Origin: Agapetus fuscipes
Taxonomy: Eukaryota > Arthropoda > Insecta > Trichoptera > Glossosomatidae
Assembly (NCBI GenBank): GCA_951799405.1
Contig: OX637340.1
Location: 2,666,001 to 2,730,000 of the forward strand
Direction: 5' to 3'
DNA length: 64,000 nt
In this document: positions 18,302 through 28,872 of the stretch, one piece after another
Numbering within the stretch: position 1 is the first letter of the stretch
Layout: every line of letters starts with the position of its first letter
The notes under the pieces: model-generated
Told to the model about the DNA's origin: nothing
Seen by the model: only the letters and a program-made list of their open reading frames with translations
Databases searched by the model: none
Translations under genes and position numbers: made by a program

Positions 18302-20230
18302 GTGCACCTTATTTTAGGACACGAGAAGTGTTATGAAAATTGGCTGAATGATAGAAATGATAGAAAGCTAGAAGACGAATATAAGATAGCTAAGAGAATG
18401 GCAAAGACTATAATTTATGAAAGCAAGATGAATGAACAAAGAAAGATTGATGAAAGGATTAACAAAAGTTTCACCGACAGTAAGAAGGAATTTTGGAGGT
18501 GGATCAATGCGGATAGAAATAAATCTTCTGCATTGACCACTCCGGGAGTCAAAAGTGCTGCCGGTGAGATGGTATGGGAGAATGAAGAAGTATGCAAGAG
18601 ATGGAAGAACTATTTTCAAGAAATTTTTGGCCAGGGTGAAAGAAGAATTTATGAACAGACAGATGAAGAGAATGAATTGAAGATTTTGAAAGAAGAAATG
18701 AAAGTGTCTATTTCACGTCTGAAGAATGGGAAGTCTGCTGGGTTTGATGGTATAAATGGTGAAATGTTGAAAGCAGGAGGTGAATGTGTGATAGATTGGA
18801 TGTTTGAATTATGTAAGCTTTGTGTGAATGCAGGAGTGGTACCGATGGATTGGAGGAAGGCAGTCATTGTTCCCATTTACAAAGGTAAAGGGGACAAAAA
18901 AGACTGTCAGAACTTCAGACCAATCAGTCTACTCAGTATACCAGGAAAAGTCTTCTGTAAGGTGATTATAAAAAATGTGATTCTGACTACTAGCAAAAGG
19001 GTTTCCGATATACAGTCCGGCTTTATGGCCGGTAGAGGCTGTGTTGATCAGATTTTCTCTCTACGACAACTTGTTGAAAAACAATTGTCGGTGAGGGGGA
19101 AACTATTCACGGCCTTTGTGGATCTGGAAAAGGCTTTTGACTCAGTGGACAGAGGTATGTTGTGGGATGTTTTGAAAGCATACGGAGTGAATGGAGCTCT
19201 ACTCAATGCGGTGCATGCGAACTATGAGAATAGTATGGCTTGCATTCGTATTGATGGTGAGTATAGTGAATGGTTTGAAGTTTTTAAGGGTGTAAGGCAA
19301 GGATGTGTGATGAGCCCATGGCTATTTAACATAGTCATGGACAAGTGTGTTCGAGATGCTAGACTTGATGATTGTGGATTAATGATAGGAGAGAGCAAAG
19401 TAAGCGTTCTACTGTATGCGGATGATGCAGTCCTTGTATCTGATTCAGCAGTGGAATTGCAAATGATGCTCTCTAGATTGAACGAAGCTTTGAAAGGTAA
19501 TAATTTGAAGTTGAATGCAAGAAAGACGAAAGTTTTGATTTTTGAAAGAGATGATGAAAATATGAATTATGAATTTAAAATTAATGGAATGAATGTTGAT
19601 GTCGTAAATGAGTTTGTATATTTGGGAAGTAAGTTTGAAAAAGATGGAAGAATGGCCGGTGAATTTGAAAGAAGAATAATGAAAGGCAGGTGTGTACTGG
19701 GTGCGACCGCTTGCATCGCCAGGAACCAAAATCTCTCAAAAAATGTTAGATTGGCGGTGCACGGTGGTATACTAGTGCCAACCTTGATGTATGGAAGTGA
19801 AGCCTGGACGGTGAGTGAAAGGGAAATTAGTAAAGTCCATACAGTAGAAATGGACTATCTAAGAAGTATGATTGGGAAAAAACGAAGTGACAGGGTGAGA
19901 AATGATTTTGTAAGAGAAGAATGTGGTGTAAGGGAAAGTGTGAAAGTGAAGATTAAAAGAAGTATGTTAAGATGGTTCGGGCATTTGGAGAGAATGAGTG
20001 ATGAAAGATTGACGAAGAAAGTATATGTTGCTAGAATAGATGGATGTCGTGGTAGAGGAAGACCGAGAAAAGTATGGAAGGATCAAATCTCTGAAATAGC
20101 GAATGACTGGGATATCCAGAGTCATAATAAAAGGAGGACTTGTATGAAAAAGGTTATGACTCTGGATGAAATGAAAGAAGTATGCAAGGACAGGAAGAAG
20201 TGGCGGCTAATCTGCAATGTTGATTTCTAA
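18302..20230 (+). CDS. Reverse transcriptase of LINE Ln-A (5'-truncated)
   Basis: An uninterrupted 642-residue frame encoding a non-LTR retrotransposon reverse transcriptase, which would prime cDNA synthesis on nicked chromosomal DNA. RT motifs in order: GFDGINGEML (148-157), FRPISLLSIPGKVF (205-218), motif A FVDLEKAFDSVD (272-283, catalytic D274), motif B VRQGCVMSPWLFN (331-343), motif C YADD (372-375). A long C-terminal domain follows: MYGSEAW, MLRWFGHLERM, GRGRPRKVWKDQI, MKEVCKDRKKW. The architecture suggests the RTE/BovB-like side of LINEs; the clade needs a phylogeny. The apurinic-type endonuclease that should precede the RT is absent, so the first ATG is arbitrary and the copy is 5'-truncated. 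The intact frame still implies recent insertion. Its 3' UTR (20231-20603) is the unit found about 30 times in the window. Confidence 0.93.
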   Translation: MHLILGHEKCYENWLNDRNDRKLEDEYKIAKRMAKTIIYESKMNEQRKIDERINKSFTDSKKEFWRWINADRNKSSALTTPGVKSAAGEMVWENEEVCKRWKNYFQEIFGQGERRIYEQTDEENELKILKEEMKVSISRLKNGKSAGFDGINGEMLKAGGECVIDWMFELCKLCVNAGVVPMDWRKAVIVPIYKGKGDKKDCQNFRPISLLSIPGKVFCKVIIKNVILTTSKRVSDIQSGFMAGRGCVDQIFSLRQLVEKQLSVRGKLFTAFVDLEKAFDSVDRGMLWDVLKAYGVNGALLNAVHANYENSMACIRIDGEYSEWFEVFKGVRQGCVMSPWLFNIVMDKCVRDARLDDCGLMIGESKVSVLLYADDAVLVSDSAVELQMMLSRLNEALKGNNLKLNARKTKVLIFERDDENMNYEFKINGMNVDVVNEFVYLGSKFEKDGRMAGEFERRIMKGRCVLGATACIARNQNLSKNVRLAVHGGILVPTLMYGSEAWTVSEREISKVHTVEMDYLRSMIGKKRSDRVRNDFVREECGVRESVKVKIKRSMLRWFGHLERMSDERLTKKVYVARIDGCRGRGRPRKVWKDQISEIANDWDIQSHNKRRTCMKKVMTLDEMKEVCKDRKKWRLICNVDF

Positions 20231-20605
20231 TGTTGGTGTATTCATTTGCTACATTTTTTGCATAGGAAATTTTTGACTTTTTTTGTATAGATTTCTTTGT
20301 AAGGTTTTGTTCTTTTTTATATTTAAATGTAATTTATTATTCATATTCCTTGACTTATAGGTTGGTATGAGGCTGACCACCCATACTGTAAAAAATGGTT
20401 CACTTTGCCAATGTCACCCCTGTTTCAGGGAAGGTCGGCAAAAGTTGTGGGGCTTATGTTCATTTGAGGTTTGGATTTTATTTGTAAGTACACATTCAGC
20501 ATTTGTAAGCGCGAACTACACTTGTTGGTTTGTGGGCATACATCTGAGAGCTTTAAATGAATATATCCTTGCAACTTAGATTATAGATTATAGATATTAT
20601 AGAAT
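18302..20605 (+). mobile_element. Ln-A LINE copy: RT plus 3' UTR and tail
   Basis: RT ORF followed by a ~110-bp spacer, then the 3' unit from CATTCCTTGACTTATAGGTT (20347) to CTTGCAACTTAGATTATAGA, with a tail made of ATTATAG repeats to about 20605. It ties the abundant 260-bp unit to an RT-encoding parent. Confidence 0.88.
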
Positions 20606-20959
20606 CGCTATCTCGTCGCCTTGAGGTCGTAAGGAATTTAGTAGCGCATCTGGAAAGCTCATTTTGGAGACAAATTTACGAAAATTAGTGATATAAGTTA
20701 ACCGCAAGTACGCCTTATTTAGTCGTTATTCTGCTCGCTGGCAGATTTCATGTAAATTTTTACGAGTCGAGCGTAATTTATGTTGTGTGCTTTATGGGAA
20801 TTTTACAGCTTTCATGCGACCGTCTCACCCCATTCAGTGTTCCGGTCAATTGTTTAGGAAACGTATCCACTTTATAACCGTATCCGTATCCAAGCTGCGA
20901 ATTTAGCATGAAAATTTTTCATTCTTTTAGTCCCACTTTTTTCGGTAATGTATTTTTAT
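20606..20959. other. Unassigned sequence
   Basis: No gene, RNA or repeat recognised. Confidence 0.4.
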
Positions 20960-21390
20960 TTTAAGGTTATTGTTGTGTTTTTAGGGTTCAAAAATCTTCA
21001 AATTACAAAACTGGTCTTCTTTCATGGATATCTAGTTTATACTTAGATTTATTTAACAATTTATTTTTAACAATTCACATTTATGGTTTAGCAATTAACC
21101 ATTTACTTCACAGTTGGTCTTCACTTACCATCTCTTTCTTGTTCAAAAGCAGAGCGACGTATATCGACTGACTCACCTGCAGGCGACTTGCGCCTTATAT
21201 GCTCCTAAAGACAGTAGTTGCTAGAAGTCAATTTGCTGGAACCTTCTCGAACGCTCCAAAAGCTTCGAGTACATAATGATTATGAATATGAAATACATCT
21301 TGACCTAGATACCTATAATAAATACTTCAACTATACTACACGGCTATACCACATCTTCCTACCTACCTAACATTTATAGCACTTGTCATT
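20960..21390. repeat. Dispersed repeat J
   Basis: Co-linear with 34300-34745: TTTTTAGGGTTCAAAAA, ACTGGTCTTCTTTCATGGAT, TTCAAAAGCAGAGCG, CTCC(T/C)AAAGACAGTAGTT, TAGAAGTCAATTT, CCTATAATAA. About 400 bp, possibly an LTR or non-autonomous element. The copy at 34300 carries an extra Penelope-end fragment. Confidence 0.6.
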
Positions 21391-21404
21391 TACATGACAT
21401 TATC

Positions 21405-21545
21405 ATAAGAGTCTGTTGCACCAAACTCCAATCAGACAAAAATAAAAATGAAGTGTGATTTTTCACATCAAATCAAAAATTTGGTAGCATATACGTAAAT
21501 CAGTTGATGCTAATCATCTTTCCTGTTCAAATTCCACGAGCAAAG
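21405..21545. repeat. Half copy of the Harbinger-like MITE
   Basis: GTTGCACCAAACTCCAATCA, then AGTGTGATTTTTCACATCAA and GATGCTAATCATCTTTCCTG, matches (reversed) the element at 16729-16966; the other end is missing. Confidence 0.65.
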
Positions 21546-22174
21546 GTTCTGTGGGGGAGCCAGAGTCGCTTAGATCATTGTAACGCGAACACCACATTAT
21601 GCAGAGAGTGAAAAGAGCGTGTGAAAAATAATCTGGTGAAAAAAATTAAATCGGAATTTAATTAAAAGAACGCAAAGTAAAATAAATAATTATATTAATA
21701 AAAGAATCTTACTTAGATTTCAAAACTTAAATTGAACTTTTCTCATTTTTCAAGTTTTTCATTTGGAGAATATTGTTAATTAATATATTTACTACAAACT
21801 TAATTAGCACATTGTAAAAAAACTAAAATTGCAAAGAAATCCATCCAAAAGATGTCGGCCGTGCCTCTTCTCATGTTTAAACACATGTTTTACATGAATT
21901 TCTTTAACAGCTCTTCATTGCTTTATTTATCTAAAATATACACACAATGTGACTTTAATACACTGCTGCTCTGTATACACACTCTGTGTTTCTTTATTGT
22001 GAAGTGTGTTTGCAGTGTGACGCGCTGTGAAAACACCTGTTGTGCCTTCTTCGGGAAAATATTTCAGCAGTGAATTTTTTACTTCCACGCGAAAAATTTA
22101 CACTCAATTTTTATGATTTTTCCGAGAACCACTTACATGAGAATGCTTGAAAAGACTGTCGATTATTTTTTTTT
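21546..22174. other. Unassigned AT-rich sequence
   Basis: Short frames only (for example 21852-22073) without recognisable motifs. Confidence 0.4.
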
Positions 22175-22265
22175 TTTTTAAGAAATTCTGTGCGGGAGAC
22201 TCCCTAGATTCTAGAGACTCTAGGGGTCTAGGGTATGACACTTGTTGTAGTGCCGCAGAGGTGTT
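22175..22265 (-). repeat. SINE-B 3' fragment
   Basis: A T-run, then AAATTCTGTGCGGGAGACTC and ACACTTGTTGTAGTGCCGCA: reverse complement of the SINE-B end. Confidence 0.8.
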
Positions 22266-22370
22266 TGCATTTTTTTCATTCTTTTCATTTTTAATTAAGT
22301 TTTTTTTCTTTCAATATTACTTCACACCGAGGATGCCTTCTTAGGCGGCAATATTTTGAAGTTTTCAGTA

Positions 22371-22618
22371 AGCCGGAAGGGGGGCCGGCATTTCGCCAAC
22401 CACTTCAGTTGAAGTGGGGGTTTCCCAGCTCCTGAACTCCCGAAGCTCCCTTGTACTCATGTCTTAAGAATGCTGAGTAAACTTTGCCCGGGTTTTTATT
22501 TTGGGTTTGAAATAAACACCGAAACGCGAAATCATTTCTGACACCCTCGGGGCATTCGAACCCGGAGGCACTCGGCATGGAATGCAAGCACTCTACCAAC
22601 TGAACTATCGAACCATCC
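22371..22618 (-). mobile_element. SINE-C copy with head
   Basis: Head near 22618: GGTTCGATAGTTCAGTTGGT and a B box in GGGTTCGAATGCC. Body TTTCGGTGTTTATTTCAAAC and CAACTGAAGTGGTTGGCGAA. The 3' part after this is missing. Confidence 0.8.
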
Positions 22619-23035
22619 ATTTCAAACTCAATCCATCATAGTTTTCCCTGTACAACTTTATATTTTTTTCCTATCAAAATGATCCATTTACTTCTCACTT
22701 GCCATACTATCTGAATGAAATAATTATTTTAAAATTTGGCTCAGTTTTGTGTGTGATACTTTTCACTCACGCGACTCGAATAGAGATAGATTTTTAGAGA
22801 GTGGCTAGTCGCCAGCACTGGCGTCTAGTACTCACCACCAGTAGATAATAATATAATACTATTCATTTGATGTTAGATGTATATTATAAATCCACTTGTT
22901 TCTACATCGTTCAACACTGGTTAGGTGACGTCACCACAAGGTCGTTCCGGCGACTGCGACCGGTCGGTATAAAACTCCGAACCGAGCGACGTTCGTACAT
23001 TTTATAATTTATGTATTGTTCGTACCATTGGTTCG
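22619..23035. other. Unassigned sequence
   Basis: No element recognised. A GC-rich patch (22925-22995) includes GGCGACTGCGACCGGTCGG. Confidence 0.4.
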
Positions 23036-23200
23036 TACACTAGCACACGTGTGGTATAAAACATTATGTTTAAACTCAACCGTAGCGTTATCCAAAATAT
23101 GTATCAAAACTGAAACAGTTCCTCTTGTAAACGTTTAACTTTGCATATATATTTACACAAAAATTGCGTATATGTAAATTTTATCCGCTTGTCGGAATCA
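23036..23200 (+). repeat. Dispersed repeat K
   Basis: GGTATAAAACATTATGTTTA, then AACTCAACCGTAGCGTTATC and CCTCTTGTAAACGTTTAACT. Confidence 0.45.
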
Positions 23201-23514
23201 CCTGGCCCGGAGCCATCAAACGTCGTACAGACTTTGGGATAAATTGTCCACGAAGCACGAACGTCTAGCCCAACAATATTTTTGTTATGAAAGTGAAGTG
23301 TGTGGTATAAAATAGCCCACCAAATAAACACACAGATGGACCGGACGCAAAATGAGGAAATTTATTTGTAAAATTGTGGATATGAATGTTGATGCGGAAT
23401 GGATATAGATGAATAAAAATAAGGATGCAATGATAGAAAAGAGAAGTGAGGCAACTCTGAAAAGGCTTTTACTAATCCCACTGAATTGTGTCACAGTTAC
23501 TGAATATTAGACAT

Positions 23515-23622
23515 TGTATACATTCAGCATTTGTAAGCGCGAATTTACACGTGTTTGTGGGCATGCATTTGACAGAGCTTTGAATGTTAATATATCCTTG
23601 CAACTTAGATTATAGATGGATA
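23515..23622 (+). repeat. Ln-A 3' unit, 3' part
   Basis: ACATTCAGCATTTGTAAGCG, then ATATCCTTGCAACTTAGATT and a TATAGAT tail. Confidence 0.8.
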
Positions 23623-23639
23623 TAAAGTACGAAGCTGTA

Positions 23640-23875
23640 CGCTATGGTTGGTATGAGGTTGTTACTGGTGTGAGACTGACTCTCATGCTGTAAAAACTTG
23701 GTTCACATTTTCCAAAGCCACCCCGGGTTCAAGGAAAGGAGTTGCAAGGTTAATATTCATATGACGTTTCTTTCATTTTACATGCAGCATGTGTAAGCGT
23801 GAACTTGCATGTGCCTTCTTTAAAATGTCAACATATATCCTTGCAACTTAGATTATAGACTATAGTATCGTGTAG
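23640..23875 (+). mobile_element. Ln-A 3' unit, diverged
   Basis: GGTTGGTATGAGGTTGTTAC, then a second GTGAGACTGACTCTCATGCT, CACCCCGGGTTCAAGGAAAG and CTTGCAACTTAGATTATAGA. About 25 bp of the start are duplicated. Confidence 0.75.
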
Positions 23876-24260
23876 CAATGAAAATACAAGAATCAAAGGT
23901 TCGTAGCCGCCAATGATAATAAGGCTTTATACTGTTTTTCAATGTCCTTCCGCACTTATGTTTTTTTTTGCACATATACGTACATTCTAAGTTCTAACTC
24001 TCTAAGTACACTCATCAATTAGGACAGTAAATATGAATAAATGTGTGAGATCGGTTAAAAACATCTCCATTAGACATGTTTATTACAAGTGAACACATTG
24101 CGTGTAAATTTGTGACTAATTCAATTAAGAACGTAATCAGTTTGGTTTATTTTTAGACTTAAGATACAATTTTGTATGAAGGTACTTATTACACGTGTAA
24201 TCTAAACTACGATATTCTAGAAGTCAAATTAAAAAGCATCATCAAAACTAAATGCTGTAT
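23876..24260. other. Unassigned sequence
   Basis: No element recognised. Confidence 0.4.
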
Positions 24261-24261
24261 A

Positions 24262-24392
24262 CCAATAGAGGCGGCAGACCTAAGCTGAGATGGGATGATG
24301 AGTTGAAGAAGGACGCTAACCAAATACTGCAGGTGACAGACTGGAAAGCCGCAGCGATTGTCAGGAGGGGTAAGTGTGAAGGCTGATTGAGG
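24262..24392 (+). pseudogene. Ln-E LINE C-terminal fragment
   Basis: The plus frame reads NRGGRPKLRWDDELKKDANQ, then VTDWKAAAIVRRGKCEG and stop. 'GGRP.LRWDDEL..DA......W...A..R' is the closing segment of several LINE proteins. The RT core is absent. Confidence 0.6.
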
Positions 24393-24619
24393 CCAAGGGG
24401 AGATATGAGCTGTAGGGCCATCGAAGAAGGCCAATAAAGGAACCAACTATCAAAAATAGAAAATTATTTGAAATAAATTGGGAGCAGTAATGAGGAAAAA
24501 TACACGTCCTTCTACGTCTAAGCTTACATAATAAAATTTAAGTTTGTAGGGCATTTTGGCCAAAGAACAAGTCCCGAATCAGATGCGGCATTAAAAGTTA
24601 TTCTCCTACATAATGTCCT

Positions 24620-24880
24620 GTCAGGTCCTCCTCATGATAACTTATCATTTGAGAAAAGGCCTCTCAGTCCTAAGCAACTTAAATCAAATCCTCTACAATT
24701 CCATCCATTTCCGTATCTTCTTCAGCCTTTCTTTCTTGTTCTTCTCTTCGCCTCCCAACACCTCGTCGACTCTTTTTTCCCTTCAAGGTTCAGGTGCAAC
24801 ATTGCGTACTTTTCTTCTCTTAGTACATGTCTCCAGTAAGACCGTTTCCGTACTTTGACACTCTTCATCCGGCTCGAAGG
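24620..24880 (-). pseudogene. Ln-F LINE C-terminal fragment
   Basis: Minus-strand frame: KRSYWRHVLREEKYAMLHLN, then LEGKKESTRCWEAKRRTRKK, then after 24722 a further in-line LKKIRKWMEL and stop. 'Y.GHVLR.EKY..L.L.LEGK..G.R..GR+..SWL+..+.W' is the known tail of a LINE group; here several residues are altered. Dead fragment. Confidence 0.6.
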
Positions 24881-25109
24881 ACCAAAATGGTAGGAATCCG
24901 GACGGGGATTGGGAATCAGGATAAAGGAGGGACACCGGAGAGGACTACAACTCGCAGAAATCAAAGTCCACAACCTGCTCGGTCGGAGGTCGGTACAACA
25001 GAGAGAGAGGTTACATACAAAAGTGACAGACGACACAGAAAACGTCTTTTTCTTCGTTTTTATTAGGGCTTAACTTTTAGGGCTTTATTCTTTCTTATAT
25101 GACAAACTG

Positions 25110-25450
25110 TCAGGCTTCATTCAGACCAGTTCATCATCATCTTCTAAAGGCAGTGCCTTGTTGTATCAGCCATCTGTCTCTGTCTGCTGCCATCCTCTTG
25201 AGATGCGAATAGGAGGAGACATCCATGAACCGCTTCAAATCCTTGAAGTATGAAGTTCTTGGGCGACCTCTTGTTCGTTGTCCTAAGATTTGGCCTTCAA
25301 AGATGTTGCTAAGAAAGGTGCTATGTCTGATTGAGTGCCCTATTAGCTTGGCTTTCCTCTTTTAAATATGATTTATCAGCTCTCTTCTTTCTTCTACGTC
25401 CCGCAACAACTTTTCGTTGGACTTCTTTTCGACCCATGATGTCTTGGACA
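25110..25450 (-). pseudogene. Ln-C LINE C-terminal fragment (second copy)
   Basis: Reverse complement of the 11345-11660 segment: AAAGGAAGTGCC-type ending at TCTTCTAAAGGCAGTGCCTT (25140), GGGCGACCTCTTGTTCGTTG, TCAAAGATGTTGCTAAGAAA and CTTTTCGACCCATGATGTCT. One extra segment (CATGAACCGCTTCAAATCC) is closer to the ancestral frame than the 11.4-kb copy. Confidence 0.75.
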
Positions 25451-25827
25451 TTTTCCTCCATGTCCACATGTCAGACTGTCCTTTATTTAAAATTATTGCA
25501 ATTTAAAATAAGTCACGTGGTAAGAAGCAAAAAAAAAAAAACAACAAAAAGCGTTATTACGATAAACGGCTTTATAATATCTGAAACTTTTTGTGTACCA
25601 TGTGCAAAAATAATTACGAAAACTAGCAATTATTTTTGCGTAGTCGAAATGTGCGCAGTAGGAGAAAAACAACGTGGCCGACTCTTCCATTACCTACCCC
25701 ACTGCATAGCTTTGTATCAGAGGCTACCAAACTTGCACCGTAAATATTTTAAATTTATTTTTCCTTGACCCCATCTTCATTATCAATTTGTATTAACAAC
25801 AACTACGACAACCTGTTGCGGATCCTG
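25451..25827. other. Unassigned sequence
   Basis: No element recognised; a long A-run at 25532-25550. Confidence 0.4.
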
Positions 25828-25990
25828 GGCTGGAAGTCTCATCACCACGGTAATTCTTACCTATCGAATATCGGTAATAGATCTGTCAATCCAAGATGGC
25901 TGCAAGTTAACAGCTGATTAGTCTTAATACAAATATTACCGATATTCGGAAGGTAAGAATTACCGTGGTGATGAGACTTCCAGCCCTGGT
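25828..25990. repeat. MITE-G, most complete copy
   Basis: TIRs of about 50 bp: left GGGCTGGAAGTCTCATCACC, then ACGGTAATTCTTACCTATCG; right the exact reverse, GATGAGACTTCCAGCCC. Core CAATCCAAGATGGCTGCAAG. Total ~163 bp, no coding. Confidence 0.88.
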
Positions 25991-26159
25991 AACCTTCATC
26001 AACCCCTGCCAATTTTGTTAATCCATGATTTTCTTCTCTAGACTTAAGTTTTTCTTTTCTCTAAAAATCTTAAATTTTTTAAATGTATGAATGTATTTTT
26101 GAGGAAGCGGTTCATTTCAAGAAGCTAACTAAGATATTATTATGATTTTATTTGTGTTA

Positions 26160-26450
26160 TTTTAATCAAACTGTAATTTATTTATTTTACACAATGTCGG
26201 TTTACAATGTATTGATTTCTAGCTCTTAGCTTATCGACTTCACGGCTCAGTGCTTCAATCGACCTGTGTTCCATACGAGTTCGGCTCAAATACATAAGTA
26301 CAAAAGGGACGATTCTTGCTTGTTCTAGATTATTCTATAGTGGATTGTACCAGACCAGTCTACTATCATCTATTTAATGATTACACTAAAAGCGGACACA
26401 CACACACACAAGCAAACCCCACGAACTCTAACGTTCGTAACAATAAAATT
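26160..26450. repeat. Possible solo-LTR-like repeat, second copy
   Basis: Co-linear with 15140-15480: TTCACGGCTCAGTGCTTCAA, AAATACATAAGTACAAAAGG, TACCAGACCAG, TAACGTTCGTAACAATA. Includes a (CA)n run at 26398-26412. Confidence 0.35.
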
Positions 26451-26908
26451 TTGCTATTGTGATACTTAGTTATATGGTGAACAAAATTAATTAACACCTA
26501 ATTTGCATTAAATTATAATTTTCCTCCACAACGACGTAGTTCTCTGATTAGTAGGAACTTGGTAAATACTAAGTCTTGAAGTATAATCATCGAAATTATA
26601 TTACTATTATTGTAATATTATGCAGAATGTATCTAATATTTTATTACACATACAACTGATACAGACGTGGTAAGTAATAAGTGTTTAGTTGATTAGAGAA
26701 TCCAGACATGAACCAGAAGAAAAATTAAACCTCGAAGCTTTAGTACCCAGGTACATATATGTATTTAAAAGTTGAAGGGTGTGTGTATTGAGTTTGCGAA
26801 GATTCATTTTGTTTGCCTCTAGAATGAAGGGATAGCATCGAAAGCGCTCGAGGAAATAAATCAACTCGTGAAGAAAAACTTTGTGTTTTATTTTTACATA
26901 CGAGTAGT
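26451..26908. other. Unassigned AT-rich sequence
   Basis: No element recognised. Confidence 0.4.
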
Positions 26909-27170
26909 ATTCCTTGACTTATAGATTGGTATGCGGCTGACCACTCATACTGTAAAAAAATGGTTCACTTTGCCAATGTCACCCCTGTTTCAGGGAAGGT
27001 TGGCAAGAGTTGCAGGGCTTATGCTCATTTGAGATTGGATTTTTATATTGTAGGTCCGCATGCGGCATGTGTTAGCGCGAACTTGTACATGTCTGCTTGT
27101 GGGAATGCGCTTAATATGAATATTAAATGGCATGTATCTTTGCAGCTTAGATTTAGATTTAGTGCTCATT
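26909..27170 (+). mobile_element. Ln-A 3' unit
   Basis: Starts sharply at TTCCTTGACTTATAGATTGG and ends GCAGCTTAGATTTAGATTTA; no RT coding upstream. Confidence 0.85.
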
Positions 27171-27204
27171 TCAAAAACCCAAAATAAAAAAAAGTGTACT
27201 TAGC

Positions 27205-27350
27205 CTTCACAAGAAAACCTCTCTCGGGAGCTGGAAAACACCCATTTCAATTGAAGTGCTTGGCGTAAGGTTCCACTCGCCACATGCAAAATCCTTCGCG
27301 GATAACCAAAGTCAAGAAGTTACACTGTATGTGTAGCTTGGTTGCGTTTT
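27205..27350 (+). repeat. SINE-C 3' body fragment
   Basis: AGCCTTCACAAGAAAACCTC, then CGGGAGCTGG, TTGAAGTGCTTGGCGTAAGG and AGCTTGGTTGCGTT. Confidence 0.75.
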
Positions 27351-27670
27351 GCGTTATATAGCACACTTCGTTTTCCCATCGTGCTACTTTTACTGTCTTG
27401 GTGTGATCTGTGTATCTAGCTGTTGGCGAGTGTGATTTCAGGCATTTGCTCTCATGGCTAGCAGGGTCGCCACTTTGTCCGCAATCCGTAATTAATAATC
27501 ATTACTTAATAAATAATTCAAACAGCTCGCCAGTCACATGACGATACGACGCGGCGTACGTACTCAAAATCTGTGCACACCAAATTTCGGACGTTCTCTT
27601 TACCGCTTGAAGCGTGCCACGATCATTGTTTCCTTCTCTTTCTAAAGGTTCGACTTCCAGTACTTGTTAT
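27351..27670. other. Unassigned sequence
   Basis: No element recognised. Confidence 0.4.
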
Positions 27671-27912
27671 CAGTACCCTTAGTACGAGTTGCAAAACTTC
27701 AGTAAAGTAAAGTTTACGGAAAGTATTAAAGAGTGATTTTCCCCAAAATCTGTCGTTTTTGTTTCTTACACTTTATGGACTTAGCAAAAGAGTTACAGTG
27801 ATGAAGAAAATCAAGTTCAAACAAACAAAAATGGCAGATTTTGGGAAAAACCACTCTTTAATACTTTTCGTAAACTTTACTTTACTCAAGTTTTGCAACT
27901 CGTTCTCAGGGA
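27671..27912. repeat. MITE-F copy
   Basis: Long imperfect inverted repeat (~105-bp arms): CAGTACCCTTAGTACGAGTT on the left, TTTTGCAACTCGTTCTCAGG on the right. Both arms carry the ACAAAAACGGCAGATTTTGG-type block. Confidence 0.85.
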
Positions 27913-28084
27913 AATGCTTGATTACGGTGTACTTTTTATCGTTTTTTGCACACTTGAATGGAGACATAATATGCATACAAAAGTACATTAACTGTTTTTA
28001 CGATTAGTGCGTTTAATCATGGATTCCTAGGCGTCTGGAAAAAAGAGTGACATGTTTTATTTCAATCATCATCATCATCATCAT

Positions 28085-28311
28085 ATTTAATCTAAGTTGC
28101 AAAGATGTGTATCATTGGGGATCCACATTACATACATTATCACAAGCAAACACGTACGGGTTTGTGCCTCATGTGAACCTAAAACATAAAAACCAAATCT
28201 CAAATGAGCATGTTCACCCTGCAACTCTTGCGACCATCCCTGAAACAGGGGTGAACCATTTCTACAGCATACCCATGTCAGCCTCATACCAACATATAAG
28301 TCAAGGAACAT
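28085..28311 (-). mobile_element. Ln-A 3' unit
   Basis: Minus orientation: AATCTAAGTTGCAAAGATGT at 28088 to CCAACATATAAGTCAAGGAA at 28308. Preceded by a (CAT)n run at 28066-28083. Confidence 0.82.
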
Positions 28312-28872
28312 TTTAAACACAAGAAATTACATTTTACAAATAAACAATAATAATATGGATAAACATTAAAATCAAATTCTAAATTCTAATTTAAAATTTT
28401 ACAAAAATTTGAAAAACTCGAGAAACCCTTAAATAAACGCATTTGGTTTTATTAATCTAAAAATAGTTAATATCAATTAGAACTGCTTTCACGAGTACTT
28501 AACGCATTTAAATCCAATCTAATGTATTCAAATAAGGTTGACCTTAAAACTTACATTAATATTAATGGGTGCTATCAAAAAACCTGCTCGTTCAGATTTG
28601 AAATCTAGGATAAAAAAACACATACAGAAATGAATAAATTATCACCAGCTATGCAATATATGCAATTTTAAAAGACGTCACCTAAGAAAAAACTTAATTT
28701 ATGGTTATTTGAGAAATTTTCCTTATTCGTTTAGCATTTTGGTACCTACACTATATTTTATGCATGTACATATGTTATATGAAACTCGATTATCCGAGCA
28801 ATAGTGAATTGAGCCTACATCGGATAAAACGGACTTTAATTAAATCTTTATGTTTTATTATTATTATTATTT
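28312..28872. other. Unassigned AT-rich sequence
   Basis: No element recognised. Confidence 0.4.
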
